Assembly: GCF_009663465.1 (NCBI RefSeq)
Contig: NZ_QXHU01000001.1
Coordinates: 1 to 64,000, forward strand
Length of the DNA: 64,000 nucleotides
Source: Riemerella anatipestifer
GTDB taxonomy: Bacteria; Bacteroidota; Bacteroidia; Flavobacteriales; Weeksellaceae
Direction: 5' to 3'
Under the pieces are notes generated by a model. It did not search any database and was not told where the DNA came from. It was given only the letters and a program-made list of their open reading frames with translations. Below, piece by piece: positions 1-8,040 of the stretch. Both the position numbers and the translations under genes were made by a program. How positions within the stretch are numbered: position 1 is the stretch's first letter; each line of letters opens with the position of its first letter.

Positions 1-1716
1 ATCACCGTTGAAATTGAGAATACGGGTGGGGCAACGGCAAGTGGTCTCAACCTGTCTAATGCCATCAGCCTAAGCCAGCTTTCGGGCATTAGTGTCGTCC
101 CTAACCAGCATTCTTCGGTAAGCATTGCGGGAAATACGACAAAAACCTTGCAGTACCAGTTGGCGGGGTCTTCGCCTTCGATAGGGACATTAAAGGCGAG
201 CTTTACTGCCAGTCCAGTGAGTGGTACGCAAACCGCCAATCAGGTGTTTGAGCAGTTTGCCAATGCGACTTCCAGCAATTTAACCGTTAATGGGACTTAT
301 GTGGTAGGCGTAGGCAGCAACGGCAGCCGTACAGTAAAGGTAACGCTTCAGAACAATAACAATTATGCCCTCAATAACTTGGATTTGAGCAATGCCCTCA
401 GCATTTCCAACGGTTTGGGCATCAATGGGAGTAGCAACAGCAGCGTAACCCTCCCCGCTAACCAGTCGCTTACGCTGACATATCCAGTAACGGGGACACC
501 AACAGCTCCCGGTACTGCCACGGCGACCTTTAGTTCGGCACCGTTTGCGACCCTAACTACTAATTTTAACATCAGTGCAGCTACGGCGACTTTGGGACCG
601 GTAAAAGACCAGTTGATTGTGGCTTTAAACTACAATGGTCAAAAGTACCATTCGCCAGCCACTGGTATTCCAGACGGTTACGAGTTTGAGGTGAAAATCC
701 CTTACACCAATGCCAACCCGACCAACGGCAGTTATTTGGCTTACGAGCAGATTTTGCCGCTTCAGAACGATGCGGGAGGCACCCAGAACTTCAAGTTGTA
801 CTATCCTGCAGGGACTTTGGCAGGGGCAAGTGGAACGATTACGGCGAAGTTGCGAAATGTGTCGGGCAGCCCTTTCAAAGCGAAAACTTATGGTCCTGAC
901 GGTCAGCAGTACAATCTGATTTTGGGGGCATCGGCTTACACCATCACCTTTAATGGGAATATCTCCAGTACACCGTTTGGGGTAAAAGCCATCGGTGGGA
1001 TTCCTGACCGTTGTTTTGGTAAGACCACTTTGGAGTGTGTGGGTTACGGGGCAAATGTTAAAGAACACGAGTTTATCTATGTCCCCGTTACAGGTCCCGA
1101 TGGTAAGACTTGGCTCAACAACAATCTTGGGGCGGAGTATGCTCGTGTAGGTTCTCCTGACTTTAACCCTTTGCAACAAGCCACAAGTTTTAATGATTAC
1201 AAGGCTTATGGTTCTTTATTTCAGTGGCAAAGAAAACCAGATGGGCACGAATTAGTAAGTAGAAATGGCAGTGGTGGAACTATGAAATATCCTTCTACAG
1301 ATACCGTTGTGTATGACCCCAACTGGATTGCAGGGCATAATAAATCTATTTCAAATAGCTTGTCATGGGTTGCATCATCAGTTTATAATTCAACAAACAA
1401 TTTGAATTTATGGGGAGTAGACGGGGCTAATAATCCTTGCCCTATCGGGTATCATGTGCCAAAAACATCTGATTTTTCGAGTTATAAACAAAATAGAGGG
1501 AGTTTTTCTTCCGATCCTTTAAAAATCCCAGCAGGAGGAACAAATCTTTATGGTAGCGGTAGTGTAGGTGTTACTGACGCAGGATACTATTGGAGTAGTG
1601 AAGCTTGCTGTTCACCTGGAGAGGCATGGGATATGATGCACTATGATACATCAATATATCCTCAATTCACTCAACAACAAGCTGAAGCCTATACTGTGCG
1701 CTGTATTCAAGATTAA
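1..1716 (+). CDS. Large Ig-repeat surface protein with C-terminal FISUMP domain (5' end outside window)
   Basis: The reading frame is open from base 1 with no plausible start, so the gene begins upstream; 571 residues are visible. Residues 1 to about 190 hold two related blocks of about 95 residues, rich in Asn, Ser, Thr and Gly, each with a core like SNLTVNGTY or LSNAISLS, which suggests tandem Ig-like or adhesin modules. From about residue 355 a FISUMP domain follows (Fibrobacter succinogenes major paralogous domain): DGKTWLNNNLG, SLFQWQRKPDGHE, NPCPIGYHVPKTSDF, YYWSSE and the closing AYTVRCIQD are typical. FISUMP proteins of Bacteroidota are usually exported and cell-surface attached; the ligand is unknown. 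The repeat part is clearly more GC-rich than the last 500 bp, so the gene looks mosaic. A terminator lies at 1897-1935. Confidence 0.85.
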   Translation: MTVEIENTGGATASGLNLSNAISLSQLSGISVVPNQHSSVSIAGNTTKTLQYQLAGSSPSIGTLKASFTASPVSGTQTANQVFEQFANATSSNLTVNGTYVVGVGSNGSRTVKVTLQNNNNYALNNLDLSNALSISNGLGINGSSNSSVTLPANQSLTLTYPVTGTPTAPGTATATFSSAPFATLTTNFNISAATATLGPVKDQLIVALNYNGQKYHSPATGIPDGYEFEVKIPYTNANPTNGSYLAYEQILPLQNDAGGTQNFKLYYPAGTLAGASGTITAKLRNVSGSPFKAKTYGPDGQQYNLILGASAYTITFNGNISSTPFGVKAIGGIPDRCFGKTTLECVGYGANVKEHEFIYVPVTGPDGKTWLNNNLGAEYARVGSPDFNPLQQATSFNDYKAYGSLFQWQRKPDGHELVSRNGSGGTMKYPSTDTVVYDPNWIAGHNKSISNSLSWVASSVYNSTNNLNLWGVDGANNPCPIGYHVPKTSDFSSYKQNRGSFSSDPLKIPAGGTNLYGSGSVGVTDAGYYWSSEACCSPGEAWDMMHYDTSIYPQFTQQQAEAYTVRCIQD

Positions 1717-1896
1717 ATAAAATGAGTTATTTTGCAGTAGAGGAGCAATTATTATGGAAAACTAACTTATCTCAATACAATGGATAAGCTAAGAGATAAA
1801 GACATAAATGGTTTTTGCAGTGATTATTGTAAAGTTACTTGGAATTGATTTCTGAATAAAAATCTTTATGAATCAATGGCAAAAGCCTAAAATATC

Positions 1897-1935
1897 AAAA
1901 TCCCACTATAAATTTTATAGTGGGATTTTTTTTTG
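1897..1935 (+). terminator. Rho-independent terminator after the FISUMP gene
   Basis: Perfect inverted repeat with 15-nt arms (AAAATCCCACTATAA, then its complement) around a 3-nt loop, followed by a run of T. It lies about 180 bp after the FISUMP stop codon and is correctly oriented for it. Confidence 0.85.
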
Positions 1936-1943
1936 TTTATACA

Positions 1944-1974
1944 AAAAAATCTACTCTAATAGAGTAGATTTTTT
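1944..1974 (-). terminator. Terminator of tRNA-Ala
   Basis: Inverted repeat AAAAAATCTACTCT/AGAGTAGATTTTTT with a 3-nt loop. Read on the minus strand it lies about 15 nt after the 3' end of the tRNA and ends in a T-run, as expected for a single-tRNA transcript. The symmetrical A and T runs could also stop transcription arriving from the left. Confidence 0.8.
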
Positions 1975-1989
1975 ATAAAAATTTAGAAG

Positions 1990-2063
1990 TGGAGAATACG
2001 GGATTCGAACCCGTGACCTTTTGACTGCCAGTCAAACGCGCTAGCCAACTGCGCCAATTCCCC
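1990..2063 (-). tRNA. tRNA-Ala (anticodon GGC)
   Basis: A 74-nt cloverleaf on the minus strand. The anticodon stem TTTGA/TCAAA encloses the loop CTGGCAG, giving anticodon GGC (reads GCC/GCU). The acceptor stem GGGGAAT/ATTCTCC has the G3-U70 wobble pair that is the main identity element for alanyl-tRNA synthetase, which confirms Ala. The T arm carries GGTTCGAATCC. The discriminator base is A; the 3' CCA is not encoded. Confidence 0.96.
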
Positions 2064-2078
2064 TAAAAATTGTTTCTG

Positions 2079-2110
2079 CGAAGATATACATATTTCATCA
2101 CAAAAACAAA
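2079..2110 (-). promoter_or_regulatory. Promoter of tRNA-Ala
   Basis: On the minus strand TTTG (plus-strand CAAA 2107-2110), a 20-nt spacer, then TATCTTCG (2079-2086), one base from the Bacteroidota -7 consensus TAnnTTTG. It lies 15 nt upstream of the tRNA. Confidence 0.6.
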
Positions 2111-2120
2111 ATCTTGTTTT

Positions 2121-2345
2121 TTATTCTTGAGTTTTTAGATACTCATCTATAATCTCTAGAGCTTTTTTTTCATCTTTCAATTCTACTTTAACCTTCATAG
2201 TTGTAGCTGTAGGCGTAGACAAAAATGAAAGATAACTATTCTCTACTTCTGCTGAAATACCAGCCTCCTCCAGTTTTGATTTAATTAGTTGCACTTCCTG
2301 TGTGGTGTCTCCTTCAAATACGGAAACTCTAGTTACTACCTCCAT
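2121..2345 (-). CDS. DUF2007 domain protein
   Basis: A 74-residue protein that consists almost entirely of a DUF2007 fold (putative signal-transducing protein family). The pattern is typical: N-terminal TRVSVFEGDTTQEVQLIKSKLEEAGI, a central VENSYLSF stretch, then VKVELKDEKKALEIIDEYL. Family members are predicted to have a small ferredoxin-like alpha/beta fold and have no established biochemical role. No signal peptide or membrane segment is visible, so it should be cytosolic. It lies between the tRNA and the thioredoxin-like gene on the same strand, 74 bp from the latter; an operon is possible but not shown. Confidence 0.8.
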   Translation of the reverse strand: MEVVTRVSVFEGDTTQEVQLIKSKLEEAGISAEVENSYLSFLSTPTATTMKVKVELKDEKKALEIIDEYLKTQE

Positions 2346-2419
2346 AATTGTTATTTTTTTGTTAACAAGTCCGAATGTACTAATTTTATTTTAATATAAC
2401 AAACTTTTAAAGAAATATT

Positions 2420-2935
2420 TTATTTTGAAAGCTCATCTATTGTTTTCTGAATATCTGGGTCATTAGGCGTAATAGCATAATATTTAGCAATATCAGACTT
2501 CTGATTTATAACAATATAACGAGGAATCCAATTCAAATCTATATAGTTATTAAAATCATTTTTCCAACCAGAAAAGAACCAATAATTTTCTTTATTAGCT
2601 AGCTCGTGTTTGTCTAATCCTTTTTTCCAAGCCTCTTCGCTTCTATCCAGAGATAGAAAAACAAAATCTACATTTGGATTATTATTTTCTAGTGTTCTAG
2701 CGGCAGGTAAGGCGTTAATGCAATCTCTACACCAACTTGCCCACATATCTAGTACTAGTATTTTCCCTTTGTGTTTAGATAACAAATCTTTTATTGTGAT
2801 TTGTGTCCCGTTGATTGTTTGTATTTTTTGGGACAAAGCTGTAGTATTAAATTTAGTTTTTAAAACTTTAGGAACTTCTTGTGAATAAACCAAGGTCCCA
2901 AACATCATTCCTGCTATTAGAAGTATTTTTTTCAT
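2420..2935 (-). CDS. Exported TlpA-like thioredoxin-family protein
   Basis: 171 residues. The signal peptide MKKILLIAGMMFGTLVYSQ (about 1-19) predicts export to the periplasm. A thioredoxin-like fold follows, with WASWCRDC holding the redox Cys69-x-x-Cys72 pair and a cis-proline in NWIPRY (Pro138). TlpA/ResA-like proteins reduce or exchange disulfides in extracytoplasmic proteins; the partner here is unknown. The C-x-x-C filling RD is less common than PP or GP, which may shift redox potential (inference). The 120-bp upstream region is shared with the divergent purA gene. Confidence 0.85.
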   Translation of the reverse strand: MKKILLIAGMMFGTLVYSQEVPKVLKTKFNTTALSQKIQTINGTQITIKDLLSKHKGKILVLDMWASWCRDCINALPAARTLENNNPNVDFVFLSLDRSEEAWKKGLDKHELANKENYWFFSGWKNDFNNYIDLNWIPRYIVINQKSDIAKYYAITPNDPDIQKTIDELSK

Positions 2936-2998
2936 TGACTGTGATAAATTAAGTTACAATAATACAGATTTTACCTATCAAAACAAAACTAAAAAGCC

Positions 2999-3030
2999 TT
3001 TTGATATCCCATTTTTTTAAATTATTTTTG
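2999..3030 (+). promoter_or_regulatory. Promoter of purA
   Basis: TTTTG ending at 3003, a 19-nt spacer, then TATTTTTG at 3023-3030, an exact match to TAnnTTTG. The ATG of purA is 26 nt downstream. Confidence 0.75.
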
Positions 3031-3056
3031 TAACATTCTAATAAAAAAGTAAAAAT

Positions 3057-4346
3057 ATGTCAACTTATGTGGTAGTAGGACTCCAATACGGAGACGAAGG
3101 CAAAGGTAAAATTACAGATGTACTCTCTGCGAAATCAGATTATGTGGTGCGTTTCCAAGGTGGGAACAATGCTGGGCATACTGTATATGTGGGCGAAGAC
3201 AAGTTTGTTCTTCATCTTTTGCCCTCTGGAGTATTACAATGTAAAGGTAAATGTGTTATAGCTAATGGTGTAGTGGTAGATCCTAAAGCATTTATTTCCG
3301 AAATAAAACAAATAGAAGCTAAAGGACTTAGTACAGACCACATCTTTATCAGTAGGAGAGCTCATGTTATTATGCCTTATCATATTCTTTTAGACACTTA
3401 CAGGGAAGAAGAATTGGTAGGAGAGAAACAAATCGGAACTACCAAAAAAGGTATAGGACCGTGCTACGAAGATAAGATTGCAAGAGTAGGAATAAGAATG
3501 ATTGACCTGCTAAATCCAGAAGTTTTAGCAGAAAAAATCAAAGTAAATCTTAAAGTTAAAAATTCATTATTTGAAAAATATTTTAATAAACCAACTTTAG
3601 ATTTTGATACCATTTATAATGAATTTTTAACCATCGGAGAACAGCTAAAAGACAGAATTGTAGACACAGAACTAGAAATTAACGAGGCTATTAAAGAAGG
3701 GAAAAACATCTTGTTTGAAGGAGCTCAAGCCCTAATGTTGGATATAGATTTCGGTACTTATCCTTATGTTACTTCATCATCTCCGTCCACGGGAGGGGTG
3801 TGTACTGGGGCAGGAGTGCCACCTACGGCTCTCAAAAATTTGATAGGTGTGGCTAAGGCTTATACCACAAGAGTAGGTAATGGTCCTTTCCCTACCGAGT
3901 TAGATAATGATTTAGGTGAAAAAATTAGACAGATTGGTCACGAGTTTGGTGCAACCACAGGAAGACCTAGAAGAACAGGTTGGCTAGATTTGGTTTCATT
4001 AAAGCACGCTTGTATGATTAACGGTATCAATAATTTAGTTATTACAAAACTAGATGTACTCACTAATATTGGAGAAATAAAAGTAGCAACTAAATACAAA
4101 ACAGAAGACGGAAAAATTATAGACTATTTTACTTCCTCTACTACCAAACTTTATGATTATGAGCCTATATATGAAACCCTAGAAGGTTGGACGGAAGATA
4201 TTACCAAAGCTCGTTCTTATGATGAGTTGCCAGTAAATGCTCAGAAATACATAGAATTTATAGAGAAATATTTAGGTATCAATGTTTATTTGGTATCTGT
4301 AGGACCAGAAAGAACTCAAAATATTATAAGAAAAGAGTTGTTTTAA
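3057..4346 (+). CDS. purA: Adenylosuccinate synthase
   Basis: 429 residues, the usual length. It catalyses IMP + Asp + GTP to adenylosuccinate, the first committed step from IMP to AMP; cytosolic. The GTP-binding loop YGDEGKGK (about 11-18) and FQGGNNAGHTV with catalytic His41 are intact, as are TTKKGIGPCYEDK, the IMP-site stretch LFEGAQALMLDIDFGTYP and the C-terminal TTGRPRRTGW. The next AMP-pathway enzyme, purB, is in this window at 40.5-41.9 kb but unlinked. The gene appears monocistronic, with its own promoter at 2999-3030 and terminator at 4417-4455. Confidence 0.98.
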   Translation: MSTYVVVGLQYGDEGKGKITDVLSAKSDYVVRFQGGNNAGHTVYVGEDKFVLHLLPSGVLQCKGKCVIANGVVVDPKAFISEIKQIEAKGLSTDHIFISRRAHVIMPYHILLDTYREEELVGEKQIGTTKKGIGPCYEDKIARVGIRMIDLLNPEVLAEKIKVNLKVKNSLFEKYFNKPTLDFDTIYNEFLTIGEQLKDRIVDTELEINEAIKEGKNILFEGAQALMLDIDFGTYPYVTSSSPSTGGVCTGAGVPPTALKNLIGVAKAYTTRVGNGPFPTELDNDLGEKIRQIGHEFGATTGRPRRTGWLDLVSLKHACMINGINNLVITKLDVLTNIGEIKVATKYKTEDGKIIDYFTSSTTKLYDYEPIYETLEGWTEDITKARSYDELPVNAQKYIEFIEKYLGINVYLVSVGPERTQNIIRKELF

Positions 4347-4416
4347 TGGGGACACTATAAAAAATTAACAGTAGATAAAAAATAATAAGTAGCTTTCCAC
4401 TACTATATTTAAACTG

Positions 4417-4455
4417 AAAACTCAAGGTATATCATAATTAAAGCCTTGAGTTTTT
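4417..4455 (+). terminator. Terminator after purA
   Basis: AAAACTCAAGG at 4417-4427 pairs with CCTTGAGTTTT at 4444-4454 across a 16-nt loop, followed by T7. Confidence 0.75.
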
Positions 4456-4477
4456 TTATGATATCAATCTTTGGTTT

Positions 4478-4508
4478 TTGGTGTCTCTATATTAAATTAT
4501 TAACTTTG
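4478..4508 (+). promoter_or_regulatory. Promoter of lysS
   Basis: TTG at 4478-4480, a 20-nt spacer, then TAACTTTG at 4501-4508, an exact -7 box. The lysS start is 22 nt downstream. Confidence 0.75.
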
Positions 4509-4530
4509 TAGCCTCGTAATTTAGAATAAA

Positions 4531-6231
4531 ATGATGCATTTATCAGAACAAGAAATTATCCGTAGAGAAAAGTTAGAAAAACTTTCTCAAATGGGCATAA
4601 ATGCCTTTCCGGCAGACGAATATGCTATTACACATACTACACAATCTATAAAAGAAAATTTTCAAGAAGGAAGCAAGGTTAAAATCGCGGGACGCCTCAT
4701 GTCCAGAAGAATCCAAGGGAAAGCCTCTTTTGCCGAATTACAGGATAGTGAAGGCAGAATCCAAGTGTATTTTAATAGAGATGAAATTTGTCCTGACGAA
4801 GACAAAACGCTTTATAACGAAGTCTATAAACATTTGCTTGATATTGGCGATATTATAGGCGTGGAAGGCGAATTGTTCAAAACTCAAGTGGGCGAAATGA
4901 CGGTGATGGTTAAAAACTTTACCCTTTTAACCAAAACGCTTCGTCCTTTGCCTCAAGCTAAAATCGACGAAAACGGCGTGGTACACGATGCCTTTAACGA
5001 CCCTGAATTGCGTTACCGTCAGCGTTATGTAGACCTTACGGTAAATCCGCAGGTTAAGGAAATTTTTGTAAAGAGAACCAAATTGTTCAACGCAATGCGG
5101 GGGTTCTTTAATGAGGCGGGGTACTTTGAGGTAGAAACGCCTATTTTACAAGCGATTCCGGGGGGAGCTTCAGCAAGACCATTCATTACACATCATAATG
5201 CTTTGGACATTCCACTCTATATGAGGATTGCCAATGAGCTTTATTTGAAAAGACTGATTGTTGGAGGCTTTGATGGCGTGTATGAATTCTCTAAAAACTT
5301 CCGTAATGAAGGTATGGACCGAACTCACAACCCTGAGTTTACAGCCATGGAGATTTATGTGGCGTACAAGGATTACAACTGGATGATGGATTTTACCGAA
5401 AGACTGTTGGAGCATTGTGCTACTGCGGTGAATGGGAAGCCAGAATCTCAATTTGGCGAACATACCATCAATTGGAAAGCTCCTTACCCAAGAATTTCTA
5501 TGACGGAAGCCATTCAGAAATTTACAGGGTTTGATATTACAGGAAAAACCGAAGAGGAACTTAGAACCTTTGCTAAGTCTATCGGTATAGAGGTAGATGA
5601 TACGATGGGGAAAGGTAAGCTCATTGATGAAATTTTCGGAGAGAAGTGTGAAGGTAATTTCATTCAGCCGACTTTCATTACCGATTACCCTATCGAAATG
5701 TCGCCGCTAACCAAAAAACACCGAAGCAAAGAGGGCTTAACCGAAAGATTTGAGTTGATGGTTTGCGGAAAAGAAATTGCGAATGCTTACTCTGAGCTTA
5801 ACGACCCTATCGACCAAAGAGAACGCTTTGAGGAGCAGCTTAAACTTTCAGAAAAGGGCGATGACGAGGCGATGTTTATCGACCAAGATTTCCTAAGAGC
5901 CTTAGAATACGGTATGCCGCCTACGGCTGGTTTGGGTATCGGTATGGACAGGTTGGTGATGTTCTTGACGAATAATGCTTCTATTCAGGAGGTTTTATTC
6001 TTCCCTCAAATGAGACCAGAAAAGACTCAGCCTAAAGTAGAGCTGACCGAGGACGAGCAGAAAATACTTTCCATTCTTAGCCAATATCACGATGAAGTGC
6101 CTTTGGCAACCGTGAAAGACCAATCCGGACTTTCCGGTAAAAAATGGGATAAGGCCACCAAAAACCTTTCCAAAAACCAATGCATTAAGGTGGAAAAAAT
6201 CAATGATGAACTGTGGATGAAAAAACTCTAA
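4531..6231 (+). CDS. lysS: Lysyl-tRNA synthetase, class II
   Basis: 566 residues. It charges tRNA-Lys with lysine in the cytosol. An N-terminal OB-fold anticodon-binding domain (about 45-150, with KIAGRLMSRRIQGKASFAEL) precedes the class II catalytic core. Motif 2 (FRNEGMDRTHNPEFTAMEIY) and motif 3 (GLGIGMDRLVMFLT) are intact. About 70 residues follow motif 3 (LTEDEQKILSIL to the end); such a C-terminal helical extension occurs in Bacteroidota LysS but not in E. coli (about 505 aa). Start codons at 4531 and 4534 are in tandem (ATGATG); the first is used here. Much of the coding region is more GC-rich than purA next door. Confidence 0.97.
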   Translation: MMHLSEQEIIRREKLEKLSQMGINAFPADEYAITHTTQSIKENFQEGSKVKIAGRLMSRRIQGKASFAELQDSEGRIQVYFNRDEICPDEDKTLYNEVYKHLLDIGDIIGVEGELFKTQVGEMTVMVKNFTLLTKTLRPLPQAKIDENGVVHDAFNDPELRYRQRYVDLTVNPQVKEIFVKRTKLFNAMRGFFNEAGYFEVETPILQAIPGGASARPFITHHNALDIPLYMRIANELYLKRLIVGGFDGVYEFSKNFRNEGMDRTHNPEFTAMEIYVAYKDYNWMMDFTERLLEHCATAVNGKPESQFGEHTINWKAPYPRISMTEAIQKFTGFDITGKTEEELRTFAKSIGIEVDDTMGKGKLIDEIFGEKCEGNFIQPTFITDYPIEMSPLTKKHRSKEGLTERFELMVCGKEIANAYSELNDPIDQRERFEEQLKLSEKGDDEAMFIDQDFLRALEYGMPPTAGLGIGMDRLVMFLTNNASIQEVLFFPQMRPEKTQPKVELTEDEQKILSILSQYHDEVPLATVKDQSGLSGKKWDKATKNLSKNQCIKVEKINDELWMKKL

Positions 6232-6293
6232 CTGCCGTTGCACAAGGCGAAACTGTGGTTTTGTCTTTGAGAGGTGTGTAATGACGCTTTGTT

Positions 6294-6333
6294 AAAAAAA
6301 TCTGTTTAAAAAAGCTTTAAACAGATTTTTTTT
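6294..6333 (+). terminator. Terminator after lysS
   Basis: TCTGTTTAAA (6301-6310) and TTTAAACAGA (6316-6325) form a stem with a 5-nt loop, flanked by A7 and T8. It stands just upstream of the next gene. Confidence 0.85.
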
Positions 6334-6370
6334 GTATCTTCGGAGGGCTAACCCCTTAAATTTTAATGGT

Positions 6371-6862
6371 ATGAGCATTACGGATTTAAACAACACGCAT
6401 CTGACAGAGCCACAAATGGAAGCCATAAAACAGGCGCTAACGGCTTTGGAAACGGCGATGGCAAGTCTTCAAGTGAACCTAACACCGGAGGAGAGAAACC
6501 GCTATGGGCGGGTGAATGAGCAAAACAAACTCTTTGTGGGGAAAGTGAATGAATACGCCCTGTCCGAACCAGCCTTGCGTTCGCAGGATGTGGATTGGGA
6601 CGAGTTTGCCAAAGATTTTAAGAGCCGGAACTTTTTGGAAGGCATCATCAACCGGCTCAACAGCCTTTCTACCCGTGCCAACAATGCCAAGACGCTTCAC
6701 GATTACGATAACTATCAGGACGCTTTGGCGGATTACGCTTACACCTCGTTCCGTGTGGGGTCTAAAGCGGTGGGCTTCGAGGATAAGCATAAGGAATTAA
6801 AACAATTCTTCAAACGCCGGAACAGAAACACGACAGTAGAGCCCCCTAAAGAGGGTGAATAA
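6371..6862 (+). CDS. Conserved hypothetical protein, all-helical
   Basis: 163 residues from the ATG at 6371 (MSITDLNNTHLTEPQ). An in-frame TTG at 6332 would start inside the lysS terminator, so I prefer 6371. No signal peptide or membrane segment; sequence favours helices (AIKQALTALETAMASL, GIINRLNSLSTRANNA). The pattern NEQNKLFVGKVNEY and VDWDEFAKDFKSRNFLE resembles small uncharacterised proteins I associate with Flavobacteriia, but I cannot name a family or function. GC content is higher than in the core genes around it. A variant -7 box, TATCTTCG (6335-6342), lies 28 nt upstream. A strong terminator follows, then the 21-bp repeat array. Confidence 0.7.
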   Translation: MSITDLNNTHLTEPQMEAIKQALTALETAMASLQVNLTPEERNRYGRVNEQNKLFVGKVNEYALSEPALRSQDVDWDEFAKDFKSRNFLEGIINRLNSLSTRANNAKTLHDYDNYQDALADYAYTSFRVGSKAVGFEDKHKELKQFFKRRNRNTTVEPPKEGE

Positions 6863-6877
6863 TCCCAATCTTACCCC

Positions 6878-6928
6878 AAAAAAGCACCTTAACGAACCTT
6901 TACACAAGCGTTAAGGTGTTTTTTTTAT
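6878..6928 (+). terminator. Terminator after the 6371-6862 gene
   Basis: CACCTTAACG (6885-6894) pairs with CGTTAAGGTG (6909-6918) across a 14-nt loop, with A-run before and T8 after. Confidence 0.85.
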
Positions 6929-6959
6929 ACGAATATCCTGCATTATCATCTTAAAACAG

Positions 6960-7240
6960 GAAAATATCCTGAAAACAACCCAAAATATGACCTCAGAGGT
7001 GTGTCGGAAGCCCTTTTTGAAAAAAAATATGACCTCCGAGGTCCAAAATATAACCTCGGAGGTTCAAAATAGCTCCTCAAAGGTCTAAAATACTACCCCG
7101 AAGGTCAAAAACCGTATCAAAAAGGTCTTCCGGAGCTTCAAAAAGGTCTTTGGAACCTTTAAAAGGCTATCCCTAAGCCTTAAAACTCTCCGCTGGAGGA
7201 TTAAAAAGAGCTTCGGAAGGGGAAAATAAGGTTCCGGAGT
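6960..7240. repeat. Degenerate 21-bp-periodic intergenic array (locus 1)
   Basis: From 6960 the sequence can be cut into 13 consecutive 21-bp units (starts 6960, 6981, 7002, 7023, 7044 and so on to 7212) without any indel. Units starting 6981, 7023, 7044, 7065 and 7086 share an A-rich block AAAATA followed by ACC...GAGGT or a relative of it. In three of them the core is an inverted repeat: ACCTC-a-GAGGT, GACCTC-c-GAGGTC and AACCTC-g-GAGGTT. Later units drift to a second type, around CGGAAG...TTAAAA, that keeps the register. There is no long ORF. It fills the gap between a terminator and the YD-repeat gene at 7288. Confidence 0.8.
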
Positions 7241-7287
7241 TTGTTTTTTGGTATCTTTATCGTCGGAAGTTTTAAATCGGATAGAAG

Positions 7288-8034
7288 ATGAAAAGCCTAT
7301 TTTTATTCACGCTGTCCCTGCTGGTTTTTTCGCTTTGCAACGGACAGGAACAGCAAAATAGAACCAATTGGAAAGAATTTAATTTAAAAGAAAAGGTAAA
7401 ATATCTAAGCGAAATCACTTACGATGTCGTGGAAGAAAACGGAACCCTGCAAAAGGGAAATCTAAAAGACCATTTAGAATATCGTTTTCACGAACAAGGT
7501 CATAAAGTGGAAGAAATTTGGTATAGATTAGATAATAGCTCTTTAAAATGGACTTATAAGTACGATTCTGTGAGAAAACGAATAGAGGCGTGTGCTACTC
7601 CTGATGATTATTTCTTTACGTATAAATATGATGAACAAAGTAACAAAACAGAAGTAAATAAATATATAGATGGTATTTGGGTATGGGAAGAAAGGTTTAA
7701 ATACGATACGCAAAATAATCTAATAGAAGCCATTATCTTTCACTTAGGGGATTTATATGGCCAAAAAAACTACCAATACGATGCCCAAGGCAACCGGATA
7801 GAAGTGAATACTTATGTGCCGGACGGTAGCCTATACAATAAGAAAGTTTATAGATATGATGAGAAAGGAAACGAAATAGAGGTGAAAACCTATAATTCAT
7901 ACGGACGTTTAGAAAGTAAACAGGCTTATCAATACCAATACGATAAGCAAGGGAACTGGATTAAAAAGACAGAGTATGAAGACAATAAACCTATACAAAT
8001 CACTGAACGGGAAATCCAATATTATCAAAATTAA
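7288..8034 (+). CDS. Secreted YD-repeat-like protein, copy 1
   Basis: 248 residues. The N-terminal signal peptide MKSLFLFTLSLLVFSLCNGQ predicts export; the Cys lacks a good lipobox (L at -1), so signal peptidase I cleavage near Gly-Gln is more likely than lipidation. The body repeats a unit of about 20-22 residues of the form Y-x-YD-xx-G/S-N-x-x-E-x-x-x-Y, like the YD/RHS-type and WXXGXW-like short repeats that build beta-rich surfaces. Function unknown. It is the first of three tandem paralogues: the first 36 bases and the junction TAAAATCCAATGAAAAG recur at the next two copies. A -7-like TATCTTTA lies at 7252-7259. Confidence 0.75.
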   Translation: MKSLFLFTLSLLVFSLCNGQEQQNRTNWKEFNLKEKVKYLSEITYDVVEENGTLQKGNLKDHLEYRFHEQGHKVEEIWYRLDNSSLKWTYKYDSVRKRIEACATPDDYFFTYKYDEQSNKTEVNKYIDGIWVWEERFKYDTQNNLIEAIIFHLGDLYGQKNYQYDAQGNRIEVNTYVPDGSLYNKKVYRYDEKGNEIEVKTYNSYGRLESKQAYQYQYDKQGNWIKKTEYEDNKPIQITEREIQYYQN

Positions 8035-8040
8035 AATCCA

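Noticed and set aside
625-1179. 184-codon antisense ORF within the FISUMP gene
   Set aside because: A shadow in GC-rich coding sequence; its translation has no coherent fold or family pattern.
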